Origin: Bolinopsis microptera
Taxonomy: Eukaryota > Ctenophora > Tentaculata > Lobata > Bolinopsidae
Direction of reading: 5' to 3'
NCBI RefSeq assembly: GCF_026151205.1
Contig: NC_087075.1
Location: forward strand, 6,094,858 to 6,158,857
DNA: 64,000 nt
The notes below the pieces were generated by a model. That model had not been told where the DNA came from, ran no database searches, and worked only from the letters and a program-made list of their open reading frames with translations. The position numbers and the translations under genes were made by a program. This document shows positions 1 to 11,186 of the stretch, piece after piece. Positions within the stretch are counted from its first letter, which is position 1. Every line of letters begins with the position of its first letter.

Positions 1-2
1 GT

Positions 3-491
3 GTCCAGTTCTTTGAGAAAATCCTTCTTTCCCACATAGAATCAGTTCGAGCCTCCATCAACAACCCTGAGCAGAAAGCGCTACTGATATCAGATGTGTT
101 TCGGGCCCAACACACACAGACACTAAAAGATCTGATGACAGCCAACAATTGCTTCCTACAGAAAGTTCCAGCTAATATGACCCATCATCTACAGCCCCTG
201 GACATATCTATCAATGGACTGGCTAAGAAATTCATGCGCAATAAGTACGAAGATTGGTACGCGAAAAACATAGTGTGTCAGCTCAATGGAGGAGTTTCAT
301 CAGACAATGTGAAAATTGATACCCGCTTGACAGTGATCCGTGAAGTACACGCTCTTTGGATCAACGAACTTTTTGTATATTTAAAAGGGAGGCCAGATGA
401 CATAAGGAAAGGCTTTGAGAAGTCGGGTATAACTGATGCTTGTAGATCAGACTTTACGGTGGATGATAATCCATTTGCAGATCTTGTTTAA
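3..491 (+). CDS. pogo/Tigger-like transposase, C-terminal fragment
   Basis: The frame is open from base 3 and runs off the left edge, so this is the tail of a longer protein. It carries the late part of a DDE-superfamily (pogo/Tigger/Jerky type) catalytic domain. A segment ending LLISDVFRAQHT sits where the family has its second acidic residue. About 30 residues later, VPANMTHHLQPLD gives the conserved VPAN.T..LQPLD block. The rest (KFMRNKYEDW, then VIREVHALWI) matches the helical C-terminus after the catalytic core. The ORF ends in DNPFADLV and a stop. The transposase would cut and paste its own element at TA sites; whether this copy is intact cannot be judged because the N-terminus lies outside the window. 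It could also be a domesticated Jerky/Tigger-derived gene. Confidence 0.75.
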   Translation, partial: VQFFEKILLSHIESVRASINNPEQKALLISDVFRAQHTQTLKDLMTANNCFLQKVPANMTHHLQPLDISINGLAKKFMRNKYEDWYAKNIVCQLNGGVSSDNVKIDTRLTVIREVHALWINELFVYLKGRPDDIRKGFEKSGITDACRSDFTVDDNPFADLV

Positions 492-2605
492 ATCTCTAGC
501 TATCCGTACCTCTAGCCATTTGTTTTATTAGTAGCTGTTAGCTATTCCAGTTATTTCTATTCATTTAAAATATAAGCCTTTTTACTTGGTCAAGCCATGA
601 ATGAGAGATTAGAAAACTAAAATTTCAAATATTATTTCACTTGGATATGAAGAAAAAGCCATCTTTCTATAGATTTCAGGGCCACAGGCCAAATGCCAAA
701 AGTTTGGTTAACAAAAAATTTAGCAGACGGAAAAGATTTATGCAATTAATTTGGTCTGCAAAAAATTTGGGCGAGAGGCCCGCTCAAATTTTTTGTCGCC
801 CAAATTTTTGGGAATTAAGGTATTTTAATTTGAAAAAACTTAAGTCACAGAATAGTTGACCTCAAGTTTATCCTATCTTCGTAATTTGGTGAATGGTAGG
901 CAGGTAGTAACAAACGCAAGGATAAATTCAGGCTAAATTTGTTGTTTAAAAATATTTTTTATAAATAAGTAAATTTGAGAATGATAGTGATACACACTAC
1001 ATTTCATCATATCAATAGTCGATTTGTGCAATACAATATTACTATAACACTAATATCTTAATATCTGCTGTTTTGCAGCTGTTAAATTGGTCATTGTTCA
1101 ATCAGCAATCTCTCGTGTGGTGTTTATAATTAATGATAATCAATAACTGAAGAATAAGAGCATCATTTTTCAGCCACTTTTTAAGTTGTAGCACTGCATC
1201 ACACGCTTTATGTTTTGTTAGTCTGGTCTAGCCACCAGTTTTCCCATGAACCAGAGAGTACACCTGGAAGTGCTTGTCCGTATCTTGTTATCCCAGGTGC
1301 TTTTAGAGAAGATCGCTTATATTATAATTAACTTTGTCATTGTGGTGTTGTTATCACCGTGCTGACGGTCACCACGATTCCATTTGATAACGGTAATTAA
1401 CATTGATATCACTTTTTTTCGTTTGGAAAGAAGAGACATTGGTGACGGTTCAGTCTACCAAATTTAGGGTTTTAGAAAACAATTTATCATTTTAATTTAT
1501 CAGTTTCAAATTTTGAGATCAAGATGAGCTGCCTGCACAATTTTATGATGCTCAATTTTATGATGCTAATCATTTTCATTTTCTACGACGTCAGATTTGT
1601 AATATGCATCATACAATCACTCTCGAGCTATAATTATATATTTTCTAATACCCAATCTCCCGGTTAAAGTTATATAAATTCCATTCTCACATTTCTTGTG
1701 CTGTATCTAGTGTATCTAGTGTATCTAGTGTGGCCTGAATGTAAAATATACCATACCCTATAATCCGAATATATAAATCGCAGTACGCAGTGAGTGTCCG
1801 CATTATATCTTCAATTGTGTTGTTATATTATATTGTGTTATTATTATATAGTCTGAGTTAGCACTTAGCTGAGCACCATGAAATTTTCGGGGATTTAATT
1901 TTTGTGGATAGACGAGTGCATGATTTCTTGTTACTATGCTATCTCATATCAAACAGCTGTTTGTTCGACAACATCCCTGTCCGCTTTATGTGTGTTATAT
2001 GTTATTAAAAGTAACGCGTTAAAATTTGACGCATATAAACAAAAGTTAAATTCAAATTGTATAATGTTACAACTTTACTACTAGTTCTTTATTTAGGACG
2101 GTGTTTGGTTCCGCCCTCCTGTCATGTCCACTGTTCATGTTACTGTTGTGTCCACCCTTCTAGTATAGTACCACCCTCGTGTCTTCCGCTTTTGTGTCCA
2201 CTGCCCTCGTGTCCGGTTCCCTTATTTTCTCGATCAATTGTCTCAATCAGCCTGAAAACTTTGATGCATCGAGTACTGCCTCATATCATTTTACATTTAG
2301 AAGGTATAGATTGTACTTTGTAGACAAGTTATAAAACTTTTCACTTCGTTGCCTCATGGGAACGCAGAACCGTATGAAAGTTGTGCAGTTCTCTTACAAG
2401 TGTGCTTTTCTTGTTAACTTGTTCCAACTCCGCCTGGAGTATATTATTCCGTTTTGAGTGTCATTACGTCTGGTTTATAGTTCAAGCTTCTTGACCTTGT
2501 TGTAGCTTTTTGTGACTTTAATCTGCAAGACAATCGCCTATGTACGTCTTTCATGCTGAAAACTTTTAGGTGAAGTTTCAAGCCAGTAGCTTGATCCAAA
2601 TCTTC
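492..2605. other. AT-rich intergenic stretch
   Basis: No convincing gene. Short frames at 641-859 and 1902-2323 lack family resemblance and codon structure. A CTAGTGTAT-type triplicated short repeat lies near 1710-1732. A dispersed repeat (about 1690-1800) recurs near 11475-11570. A possible 3' splice site (CTTTTAG at about 2563-2569) lies just upstream of the sulfotransferase ATG, suggesting a 5'-UTR intron. Confidence 0.5.
1690..1800. repeat. dispersed repeat, copy 1 (second copy about 11475-11570)
   Basis: The stretch with CATTTCTTGTGCT, ATACC..ACCCTATAATCC and GCAGTACGCAGTGAGT recurs, diverged, at about 11475-11570 (CATTTCTTGTGCT, CCGTACTCTATAATCC, GCAGTAAGCAGTGAGT). Two separated copies in one orientation suggest an old transposon end; its class is not recognisable. 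Confidence 0.55.
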
Positions 2606-3850
2606 ATGGCGCTGCAATTCCACTCTAGACGGAACAACGTCCGAGTCTATCTCCGTTATTCCTGCGGGGTATTCCTGATGATTTATGCTATTATAATGGT
2701 AACCAGCATAATACCCGAGGAACGGGATTCTTCAGACGAATCTGATGTTAAAATCAACATTAAAATTACAACTACAAGAGACCCGGCGTTCGATCTAATT
2801 CCAAATCCTCACCACAAGCTCATTGTCTTATTAACTTCATTCAGAGGGGGCTCAACATTTCTTGGGAATGTTTTTGATATAAACCCAAAACTTCAATACT
2901 TGTACGAACCATTTTCTGGTGGACATATCCAAAATATGTATGAGAAAGGATGGATCAACGGTGCTAGAGTCGACCATACTCCATCGGATCTGAAAATGTT
3001 ATATATCCAACAGATTTTACACAATTGTTCTGTTCATGGAACTCCTTTTCCAGAGAGGCACGAATTTTGTGGAACCCCCGAAGAGAATCTCCATCGGTTA
3101 AACTCCACCACATGCAACACTAAAAACTGGATAAACGGGGCTGGCCACCAGGAAATATGCAGGTACAGAAACGTAACGGTCATGAAAGTAATACGTCTCC
3201 CAGTCCTATCAGATATTCTCAAAATATCCCAGATAAGATCTGCTAACATTTATATAATCCATCTCCTCCGGCATCCCTCACCTGTACTAATGTCCCGCCG
3301 TACTGGCGGAATGTTTTACATGTGGCAACACGCATCACACAAATCAGTGGAAGTTGGTGATGATTCAGAGAGGCGAGTCAGGATAGCTTGGGAAGCTTTC
3401 AACTACGGTAAAGATAATCTAGAATCTTCTGAGTTCGCAGCAAGTCATCGCTGGTTGAGGGGAAGGTACTTTCAGGTTACTCACAGAGATATGAGTTTGC
3501 AGCCTCTTAAGACTGTTCAGAGAATGTATGATTTCGTTAGGGAGATTCTTACTGATGAGGTGAGAGATTATATTGTGAGCATTACAGATGGATCACATGT
3601 GGCTGATGATGCTCAGACTGTTAATAAAGATAATAGTGTTATGAGAATTAAAAAGGACGCATTAGAGGTCCGCAAGAATTCAAGTGAAGTTGTGGATGCT
3701 TGGAAAAGGTTTTATACCAGAGTGTATTATTGGGATGTTATTTCAATTGAGGCTCAATGTAGATCTTTGTTTAGATTGATAGGGGATGACCAGTTTTCGG
3801 TGGATGGGATGTCATTGAGCAAATTGAAAACGTTGTATTTTGTAAATTAA
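2606..3850 (+). CDS. carbohydrate 6-O-sulfotransferase (Gal/GlcNAc/GalNAc type)
   Basis: A single-exon gene of about 414 aa. The frame is open upstream from 2570 but without an ATG, so the first ATG (MALQFHSRR) is taken as start. A type II signal-anchor (residues about 22-38, CGVFLMIYAIIMVTS) after a basic N-terminus predicts a Golgi protein with lumenal catalytic domain. The 5'-phosphosulfate-binding loop is LTSFRGGSTFLGNVF, close to the family's RSGSSF. A later segment IYIIHLLRHPSPVLMSRR is the 3'-phosphate-binding strand with Arg and Ser. The enzyme moves sulfate from PAPS to the 6-hydroxyl of a sugar in glycoproteins or glycosaminoglycans. Length agrees with the CHST1-7 group; the exact sugar acceptor cannot be read. 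N-glycosylation sequons (NCS, NST, NVT) fit a lumenal location. A GRXXG-like loop in the last third is not clear. Confidence 0.88.
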   Translation: MALQFHSRRNNVRVYLRYSCGVFLMIYAIIMVTSIIPEERDSSDESDVKINIKITTTRDPAFDLIPNPHHKLIVLLTSFRGGSTFLGNVFDINPKLQYLYEPFSGGHIQNMYEKGWINGARVDHTPSDLKMLYIQQILHNCSVHGTPFPERHEFCGTPEENLHRLNSTTCNTKNWINGAGHQEICRYRNVTVMKVIRLPVLSDILKISQIRSANIYIIHLLRHPSPVLMSRRTGGMFYMWQHASHKSVEVGDDSERRVRIAWEAFNYGKDNLESSEFAASHRWLRGRYFQVTHRDMSLQPLKTVQRMYDFVREILTDEVRDYIVSITDGSHVADDAQTVNKDNSVMRIKKDALEVRKNSSEVVDAWKRFYTRVYYWDVISIEAQCRSLFRLIGDDQFSVDGMSLSKLKTLYFVN

Positions 3851-5557
3851 ACTGACTGGTACATATTTAACTTTAATGATGTACTAACTAATTTATTGAT
3901 TGAGTTATTGTTTTATTTTTTCAACTTTGTACAACTCTTTCTCAATCACTGGCGACAGAAAACTGTAATGACAGCTCGCGTAAATATATATTCAAATTAT
4001 CCACGAGTAAGATAACATTTAATTTGATAAATATCGTATATGGACACGTTCATTGAAGTTTGAGGATATTGGTAAATATTAGTGACCCTACTAAATGGCA
4101 CGATGATGTAAAATTTGTCACACTATAAAACTATATAAACCCTCAATGGTTAGGATAATCGTTTCATCCTCTAGATAAACTTTGTCGCATAACGATATCT
4201 TTATCAGACGATAAGTTGCCGTGTTTGACCAAATTTTCGAATTTCCATTCTATAGGATAGTTGCATATGACTATTATCTACATATTTAGCGACTTTTTTC
4301 GTTAAATGGTTGCACCATGTAAACTCCGTCACACATTTAAGAAATTTATATGAGGGATGTTTATGACATCCTGACAAGAAATGCAGAATAGTCTAGCATT
4401 ATTTTGTGAGCTGATTGTGTTTGGAATTGTTCACATATTTCATTGTTATAGGCAAATACAAATACAGAAGGCAGAAATGGGTAAACTTTGTCACATACAT
4501 TTGTATGATATCTCAACATATGTGAAATTGAGTAAATATTAGTATACCAACTTAAACACCCTATATTACGTACTATGGATCAATTAACAATATTTGAACC
4601 ACACACCGGTCATATAAATTATTATATGGCAGTGATATGTTAACATTGGCAAAATTTCAACACCTGAACATGGTAAAAATTTGTAAATTTCGTCACAAAA
4701 AAAATATGATAACTTTATTTGCTATTTGTTGGCAAAATAACTATTTTATCGACATAGGTATGGTGATAAAGTAAAATTATATCCTATTCGAGGTATGATT
4801 CTTCAAAATTGGGTGCAAGAAATGTAAATTTCGTCACATCAGCCCTTGCATTAGTTAGATAGATTTTCTTTCATATCAACAGTCCTTATTATAGTTAGAA
4901 TGGATTTATACAGGAAATATAGAAACCCATGCCAATTTTTCATCACATTGAAATTATACTGTTGGGGCAGGAAAAGTAAATTTCGTCACATTTCAGTAAC
5001 TTAGTAAAATTAAACTCAGCATTGTTAAACTTGAGTTCTAGTTTGCTAAACAATAACCAACCAATAATTCCTGGAAGAACATTGAATTCTAACCGAGGTA
5101 TGGTTCTTCAAAATAGGGTCAAGAAACGTAAATTTCGTCACATACGAGTACGTCATTGTAAAATTTAGATACAATTTCTTTCACGTGAACAAGGCACAAA
5201 TACCTGATAACACCTGGAACTCAGATTACGATCTTATCATGTTTGCTTTGCAACTCATGGACACCCAGGTAGGAAACTAGTTACTAAGTAACGTGGTTAC
5301 CTGGCCTAGTAACCGAATTCTAACCGAGGTATGGTTCTTCAAAATAGGGTCAAGAAATGTAAATTTCGTCACATATACATACGAGTACGTCATTGTAAAA
5401 TTTAGATACAATTTCTTTCACGTGAACAGTCCTAATTACAGTCCGAAATGATTAATACAGAGATACAGGAAATATAAAAACCCCTGCCCATTTTATAATG
5501 TATGTAATAATATGTTAATCACAGACTATTTCATTCTATAATCATTGTTTCCAAATT

Positions 5558-5888
5558 TAACCTATTTACGATGTCATTTTGTGACGATGTTTACATCAAC
5601 TGCCCTATACTTGAATCAACTGTATCCGTGTATCGTCCTTATATAGAGTTTTCCCGCAAAATTTAACTTATTTACGATGTCGTATCATTTTGTGACGATG
5701 TTTACACCAACTGCCCTATACTTGAATCAACTGTATCCGCGTATCGTCCTTATATAGACTTATAGAGTTTTCCCGCAAAATGTAACCTATTTACGATGTC
5801 GTATCATTTTGTGACGATGCTTACAACAACTGCCCTATACTTGAATCAACTGTACCCGTGTATCGTCCTTATATAGAGTTTTCCCGCC
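5558..5888. repeat. three tandem ~110-bp units
   Basis: Three near-identical units begin near 5558, 5667 and 5783. Each runs from CCTATTTACGATGTC through GTGACGATGTTTAC and TTGAATCAACTGTA to TATAGAGTTTTCCCGC. They carry the array motif in the inverted orientation. A diverged single unit recurs around 8305-8400. Confidence 0.8.
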
Positions 5889-6233
5889 TTCCAAACCAAA
5901 ATCAGATATAAATGATTCACCCAGAATTTCAAATTCCATATAATGTGACAGAATTTACATCATTTCCCAATATAACCAAGTGCATGTATTTGCTAACTTT
6001 TCAAAACAACATATTTTAGGGCTATGATTAGTTATTATAAGAGTTAGGTAATCGTCATCAGATTAACAGATCTTTTTTTTGTAGTTTGGATCGATTAATA
6101 TAGGCAATTAAGCATCATATATCAATTTTAACACACTATCTTGATATTGTTGGGGCAGGGAAAGTTAATTTTGTTACATTTTCAGTGTCTTTGACAAATT
6201 AATCTAAAATTGTTAAACTTGAGCTCTGATGTT

Positions 6234-7525
6234 CTAAGATGAGAAGTATGTATCATACGTACTTTTCAAAGTATCGCACAAGTACGTACTTTTAAAATAC
6301 TGCGGAAAAGTACGCAGATACAATAATGTAGTGCACGTGTCAAATTTTCGCGCGGTTTTTAAAATTTCGCGCGATTTCAGAGTCTTATAAGTTGTAGATC
6401 ATCAAAGAAGAGTTGTAGCGAGAGTTTTACAGCTAGACTGATGAAGTTTGACAGCGGTATCGCCCTGAGAAAACTCGAGCATTACAGGCTAAATGTGGAC
6501 AGCGAGGGGCTCAATTTATACACCGAAGTGGATTCGTTGCAGAATCTACCAAATCCTATGTTGTATTGGAGATACTATAGCCCACAGAGTTATGAGGTTC
6601 TCCATTTGATCGCTAGAAAAGTTTTTAGTGTTCTGACTTCTTCCTCAGTCTGTGAACAAAATTTTAGAGACATGGAGTATATCTACTGCAGTAGAAGACT
6701 ACGCACTAAGCCTGAGAGATTCAACAAATTGATCTACATCTACTCTAATGCAAAACTGAAACGTTAAAGGCAAGACTATTATCGGCTCGAGAATTGAGCA
6801 TAAATAGTCGACTTCTATCCAGAAATGGGGGTCAAACACTAAATCTTTAGCGCACTCAAACAAATTCTTGTATGCATTACTTTTATTGCTAACAGACTCA
6901 GTAAGGGTTGGATCAATATAAGTCTAAATCAAAGTATCCTTGGAACCCTTCAGTCTCTCCAACATAATAAACTGGGTGGCAAACCGAGTTTCCCCTGAAG
7001 GCCTGGCAATGGAAACGCTAGTACTTTGCCGGATAATTGGGCTATGTCCGGCATTTTAATTTCATAATAGCAATTAACGTTCATTATGTTCCGAACGTTA
7101 AAATCTTTTAGCGAACGCGTTCACAAACTATTTTTAGTGAACGTTCCGTACGCGGTACGTTCACTACAACTAAGGTTAAAGCTGAAAATAAATTTGATCT
7201 GTTGAAATGATGATGCTAGAAAGTTCATTGTTTTTTGTTTTGATGAAATGATGAAGCTTATTAAACTTTCTTTGTTATCTGCGATTGAGTGTTTCTATTA
7301 TCTCCATGAATATGGCTTTCAAAACCATCATGACAATGAAATTTCAATCGTGGAAGTCGGGAGTTTCCAATAAATAAAACGTCGGATCTAAAAAAAGTTA
7401 CATCGCGCCTGTGAAAATAAGTTTGAAAATTTTTTGAATCGTACACTGAGGTATCATACGTACTTTTCAAAAGAAAGTACAAGTACGTACTTTTCGCCCG
7501 GTATCATACATACTTCTCATCTTAG
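6234..7525 (+). mobile_element. hAT-family DNA transposon, internally deleted, with 8-bp target duplication
   Basis: The termini share CTAAGATGAGAAGTATGTAT (left, 6234) with its reverse complement at the right end (7525). Both ends continue into repeated GTACGTACTT blocks. The 8-bp direct repeat CTGATGTT lies immediately outside each end (6226-6233 and 7526-7533). The empty site is visible in the neighbouring tandem unit near 7830, where GAGCTCTGATGTTCTAGAC is uninterrupted. An 8-bp duplication and a C-terminal hAT dimerisation domain inside (6441-6767) together assign the superfamily. At 1.29 kb it is too short for a full transposase. Confidence 0.88.
6441..6767 (+). pseudogene. hAT transposase C-terminal dimerisation domain remnant
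   Basis: A 108-aa frame whose second half matches the hAT C-terminal dimerisation region: PNPMLYWRYYSPQSYEVLHL, then IARKVFSVLTSSSVCEQNF (the family's 'S...E..FS' block), and RLRTKPERFNKLIYIYSN at the end. The RNase H-fold catalytic core, BED finger and insertion domain are absent, so this is a deletion derivative. It lies on the + strand inside the TIR-bounded element. Confidence 0.8.
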
Positions 7526-8644
7526 CTGATGTTCTAGACAATATTCTACCAATCGTTTCTGAAAGAATGCTGAATTCTAATAGAGTTATAGATCTTCAAA
7601 ATAGGGGCAAGACATGTTTACTTTGTCACATCAGTTATTATAAGAGTTAGGTAATCGTCATCAGATTAACAGATCTTTTTTTTGTAGTTTGGATCGATTA
7701 ATATAGGCAATTAAGCATCATATGTCAATTTTAACACACTATCTTGATATTGTTGGGGCAGGGAAAGTTAATTTTGTTACATTTTCAGTGTCTTTGACAA
7801 ATTAATCTAAAATTGTTAAACTTGAGCTCTGATGTTCTAGACAATATTCTACCAATCGTTTCTGAAAGAATGCTGAATTCTAATAGAGTTATAGATCTTC
7901 AAAATAGGGGCAAGAAATGTTTACTTTGTCACATCAGTTATTATTAGAGTTAGGTAATCGTCATCAGATTAGCAGATCTTTTTCGTAGTTTGCATTGATT
8001 TATATAGGCAATAAAGCAGCCTATGCTAATTTTTACACACTATCTTGAAATTGTTGGGGCAGGAAAAGTTAATTTTGTCACATTTTTAGTGACTTTGACA
8101 AATTTAACCTAAAATTGTTGAACTTGAGCTCGATGTTCTGGACAATATTCTACCGATTTTTTTCTGGAAGAATGTTGAATTCTAATAGAGTCATAGAATA
8201 TATAGATCTTCAAAATAGGGGCAAGACATGTTTACTTTGTCACATCAGTTATTATAAGAGTTATTATAAGAGACTATTTCATTCTATAATCATTGTTTTT
8301 AACATATTTACGATTTCGTATCATTTTTTGTGACAATGTAAACATCAACTGATCTGAACTTGAATCAACTACATTGTCATCATATGAAGTTTTCCCGCCT
8401 TCCAAACCAAAATCAGATATAAATGATTCACCCAGAATTTCAAATTCCATATAATGTGACAGAATTTACATCATTTCCCAATATAACCAAGTGCATGTAT
8501 TTGCTAACTTTTCAAAACAACATATTTTAGGGCTATGATTGGCAGAAGAACCATCAAATAATGAGTTGAAAGGGTTTTGAGGACACCTCACAGTAGAAAA
8601 GAGGTCTCGTATTCTGAGTGTGACAAAGTTTACGAAATATTGCC

Positions 8645-10683
8645 TTAAAGGACCAGTTAACTGAAAAATTTGTAGTCTCCAATTTGGCTAAGATTTAAAT
8701 CAGCTGTGACAAACTGGTAAAGAATCGTATCGCCGAAAGAACCAACTCTCTAGCGTACTTGTAACGCGTGTTATTGCAATAATAAGCTGTGGCCTCGTGA
8801 CGTCATAAAGTCCCTCAGTGCGCGCTTGCATAGCGTAATTTACATTACAAATGTTTATCATCGTCAATAAAACACATATAACTCACTCAAATTTTAGAAT
8901 TATGACTATTACCCTAGTTCTCCAAAATCCTTATAGTTTTGACTATCATTCTAACTAAAGGAATAGCTGATTGGATGTACAGTGCTCACGTCATGATTTT
9001 AAACAGTGATATAGGTTCTTGAACAGTGGCGGGTGAATGTACGGTTAGAAAGTTTCTGCTATTACAACTTATGTCATATGTGATAATTTTGGATTGTTTT
9101 CATTGCTTAATTAGCTGCTTAACACAAGTAGCTAGGGAGACTGTGCCGATTATTTTTCCCCAGTCCATGAAACTCTAACGAATTTAGAAAGGATCTAGAT
9201 AAGTAGGAGTTTGTTCAATTCCGAGAGCAATTATATTTATAGCATAGCGAAATTTATAACTTTAATCCGCATGTGTCAGCCAGCACAGGAGACAAGAAGT
9301 CTGGCTACTTTACGGCCGTTCCTCTGGGACCATTAGTAGAAGTAGCTTCTATCAGAACAGTGCCGTGGGAACAGAATTCCCGCCAAAATACCCGGTCTCG
9401 GGTCTACCAAATAGTAATACCGATTGGACTTGGAGTGTACGGTGTGCGGTGTGTCTTGAATTAGACTTACGGCTTACATAGTTGTTATCCTAATTGCATT
9501 ATCATCGGTACATAACATAAATAAACTACTGGTAAGTTTAAATACCAAGTGCAAACGTGTTCAGTCAATCGACCCACTGAACAACTATAGAATTTCCAAG
9601 ACCCTATTATTCTCTGGCCATATATTACGGCACGATCGATTGTTAGATGGCTAAACGACCAACGTTAATACTTAATCTATACAATTCTAAAACTATGAGC
9701 TAGCACTTTAATCTAAAAATACACTTTTTATATTACTCCTGATTTTTACATTTCACGTAAAACATTGTCGCCACAGGTTGATCATGGACACTAACAGCTT
9801 GATTTGAGATAAATGACTAATAAGTTTCTCTAAAGTTAACTCTAAAGTTGTGTAGTCCAGTCATTTATGGACATTTATGAAAAATGAACCTGCAAATATT
9901 CAAATACTCACGAAACTTTGCACAGACCTTCCCGAAGGTATGAATAAACGATTTTCGTTTGGAGACATTTTTTTACCGTGGAGAAAACCCAGGAGGGCCA
10001 CGCCCATATTGACCCAATAACGTAACCGACCCCTTGCTCCTGAAGGTCGTAGAGTAGAGACTTCAAAATAGGCTTAAACGAAGCCGCATATGCATGTTTA
10101 TATAGTGTTTACTTTTCGAAAAATTCGCCAAAAACCATTTTGGGCGTGGTGCTGAGCCCATTTTCGATAGGATCGTGATAGAGTCTTTAGACAGGGTGCA
10201 AAAGAACCGCAATTAGCATATTAATATATGACTTACGAACAAACATATGCCTTAAAGTGCTTACTTTTTCATTTATTGGGGAAAAACTGATTTTCGGTTC
10301 CAGAAATCATGCAAAACTATGGATATCTGGTAAATTGGGCTATGAAGGCCCTAAAGGTTTTTGAATGTGTGCAAATTGTGCAGAATGGCCATGTTTATAT
10401 ACAACTTATGAAGCAACATGTACCCTAAATTACTTACTTTTCGAGTTATTCGGGGAAAAACATTGTATTATGTCCATTTTCTACCTGTAAAATACAGTCT
10501 CACGAGCTCTTCTGCGCGCGCAAGGGACTTTATGACGTCATCGCCAAAATAATACAAATGCTATTTACACGCGTTAGAGAGCAGTTAGAGATTTAGGAAT
10601 TTCAACACGTTGATTAGTTTGCTATTTGTCACAATCTGTCAAAATATGAGGATAACTTTTTTTTCAGTTAACTGGTCCTTTAA
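8645..10683 (+). mobile_element. non-autonomous TTAA-flanked transposon, copy A
   Basis: A 2,039-bp element starting and ending with TTAA. The terminal inverted repeat is TTAAAGGACCAGTTAACTG. Imperfect terminal similarity extends inward about 150 bp, with shared blocks TCTCTA.C, ACGCGTGT and TGACGTCATAAAGTCCCT followed by GCGCGC. No transposase frame is visible; the only longish frame (9273-9464) starts at GTG and has no recognisable domain. TTAA target use suggests a piggyBac-like mobiliser, but the termini do not show typical piggyBac CCY ends, so the family is left open. Confidence 0.85.
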
Positions 10684-11186
10684 AGCCGTTCGATCCGTGC
10701 CCTTTAACCAATGTTGTATCATAATTGTTAGATTGACCTAATCTACTATATTTCCGACCAAGGAATGATAATTGGGCAGCTATGGTAAACAATGTCACAA
10801 AAATGTGACATTTTTTACATTATAGTGCCTAAAAGCAATACATTTTCTTTCTGAGCAGTGCATATGGGAGTATGGGTCACGTGGCTAATGTTCACAATAT
10901 CTCGTGACGAACGTCGTCCGCAGCTGTAGTTGAAATTTAATACTTTAATATGTTTGTTGAGGGACAGTTAACAATGGACACGTGACTGCCATCATGACGA
11001 AGTGGGTTTATAGCCACACCTTGAGTTTGATCTGAAGGTCAAGGTTTACTGATCAGTGAGTGATCTGAGGGTTTTCTCCGCGAAGCTTGCGCATTCCCAG
11101 TGAAAACCTTTTATGTTAGGCCATCTAAATTCCAAAAGCAAAGCTTAATACTTTTTGCTTTACTAACCAAGTAAATTTATGTTCAG

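Larger units (their letters stand above)
4030..8640. repeat. decayed tandem array with recurring TGTGAC..TTTAC motif
   Basis: About twenty copies of a 15-bp motif (GTAAAYTTYGTCACA and its complement) are spread over 4.6 kb: for example about 4108, 4481, 4683, 4824, 4978, 5129 and 5359 in one orientation, and about 5580, 5690, 5808, 5944, 8322, 8455 and 8615 in the other. The longest repeat unit is about 302 bp, seen at 6032 (split by the hAT insertion), 7634, 7936 and partly 8245; it holds two motifs. A block at 5880-6030 recurs almost exactly at 8390-8540. No coding frame spans the array. It may be a satellite or the non-coding body of a large DNA transposon. Confidence 0.75.

Noticed and set aside
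9273..9464. 63-codon frame, identical at 13863-14054
   Set aside because: It starts at GTG, has no known domain, and its identity merely reflects the duplicated non-autonomous transposon.
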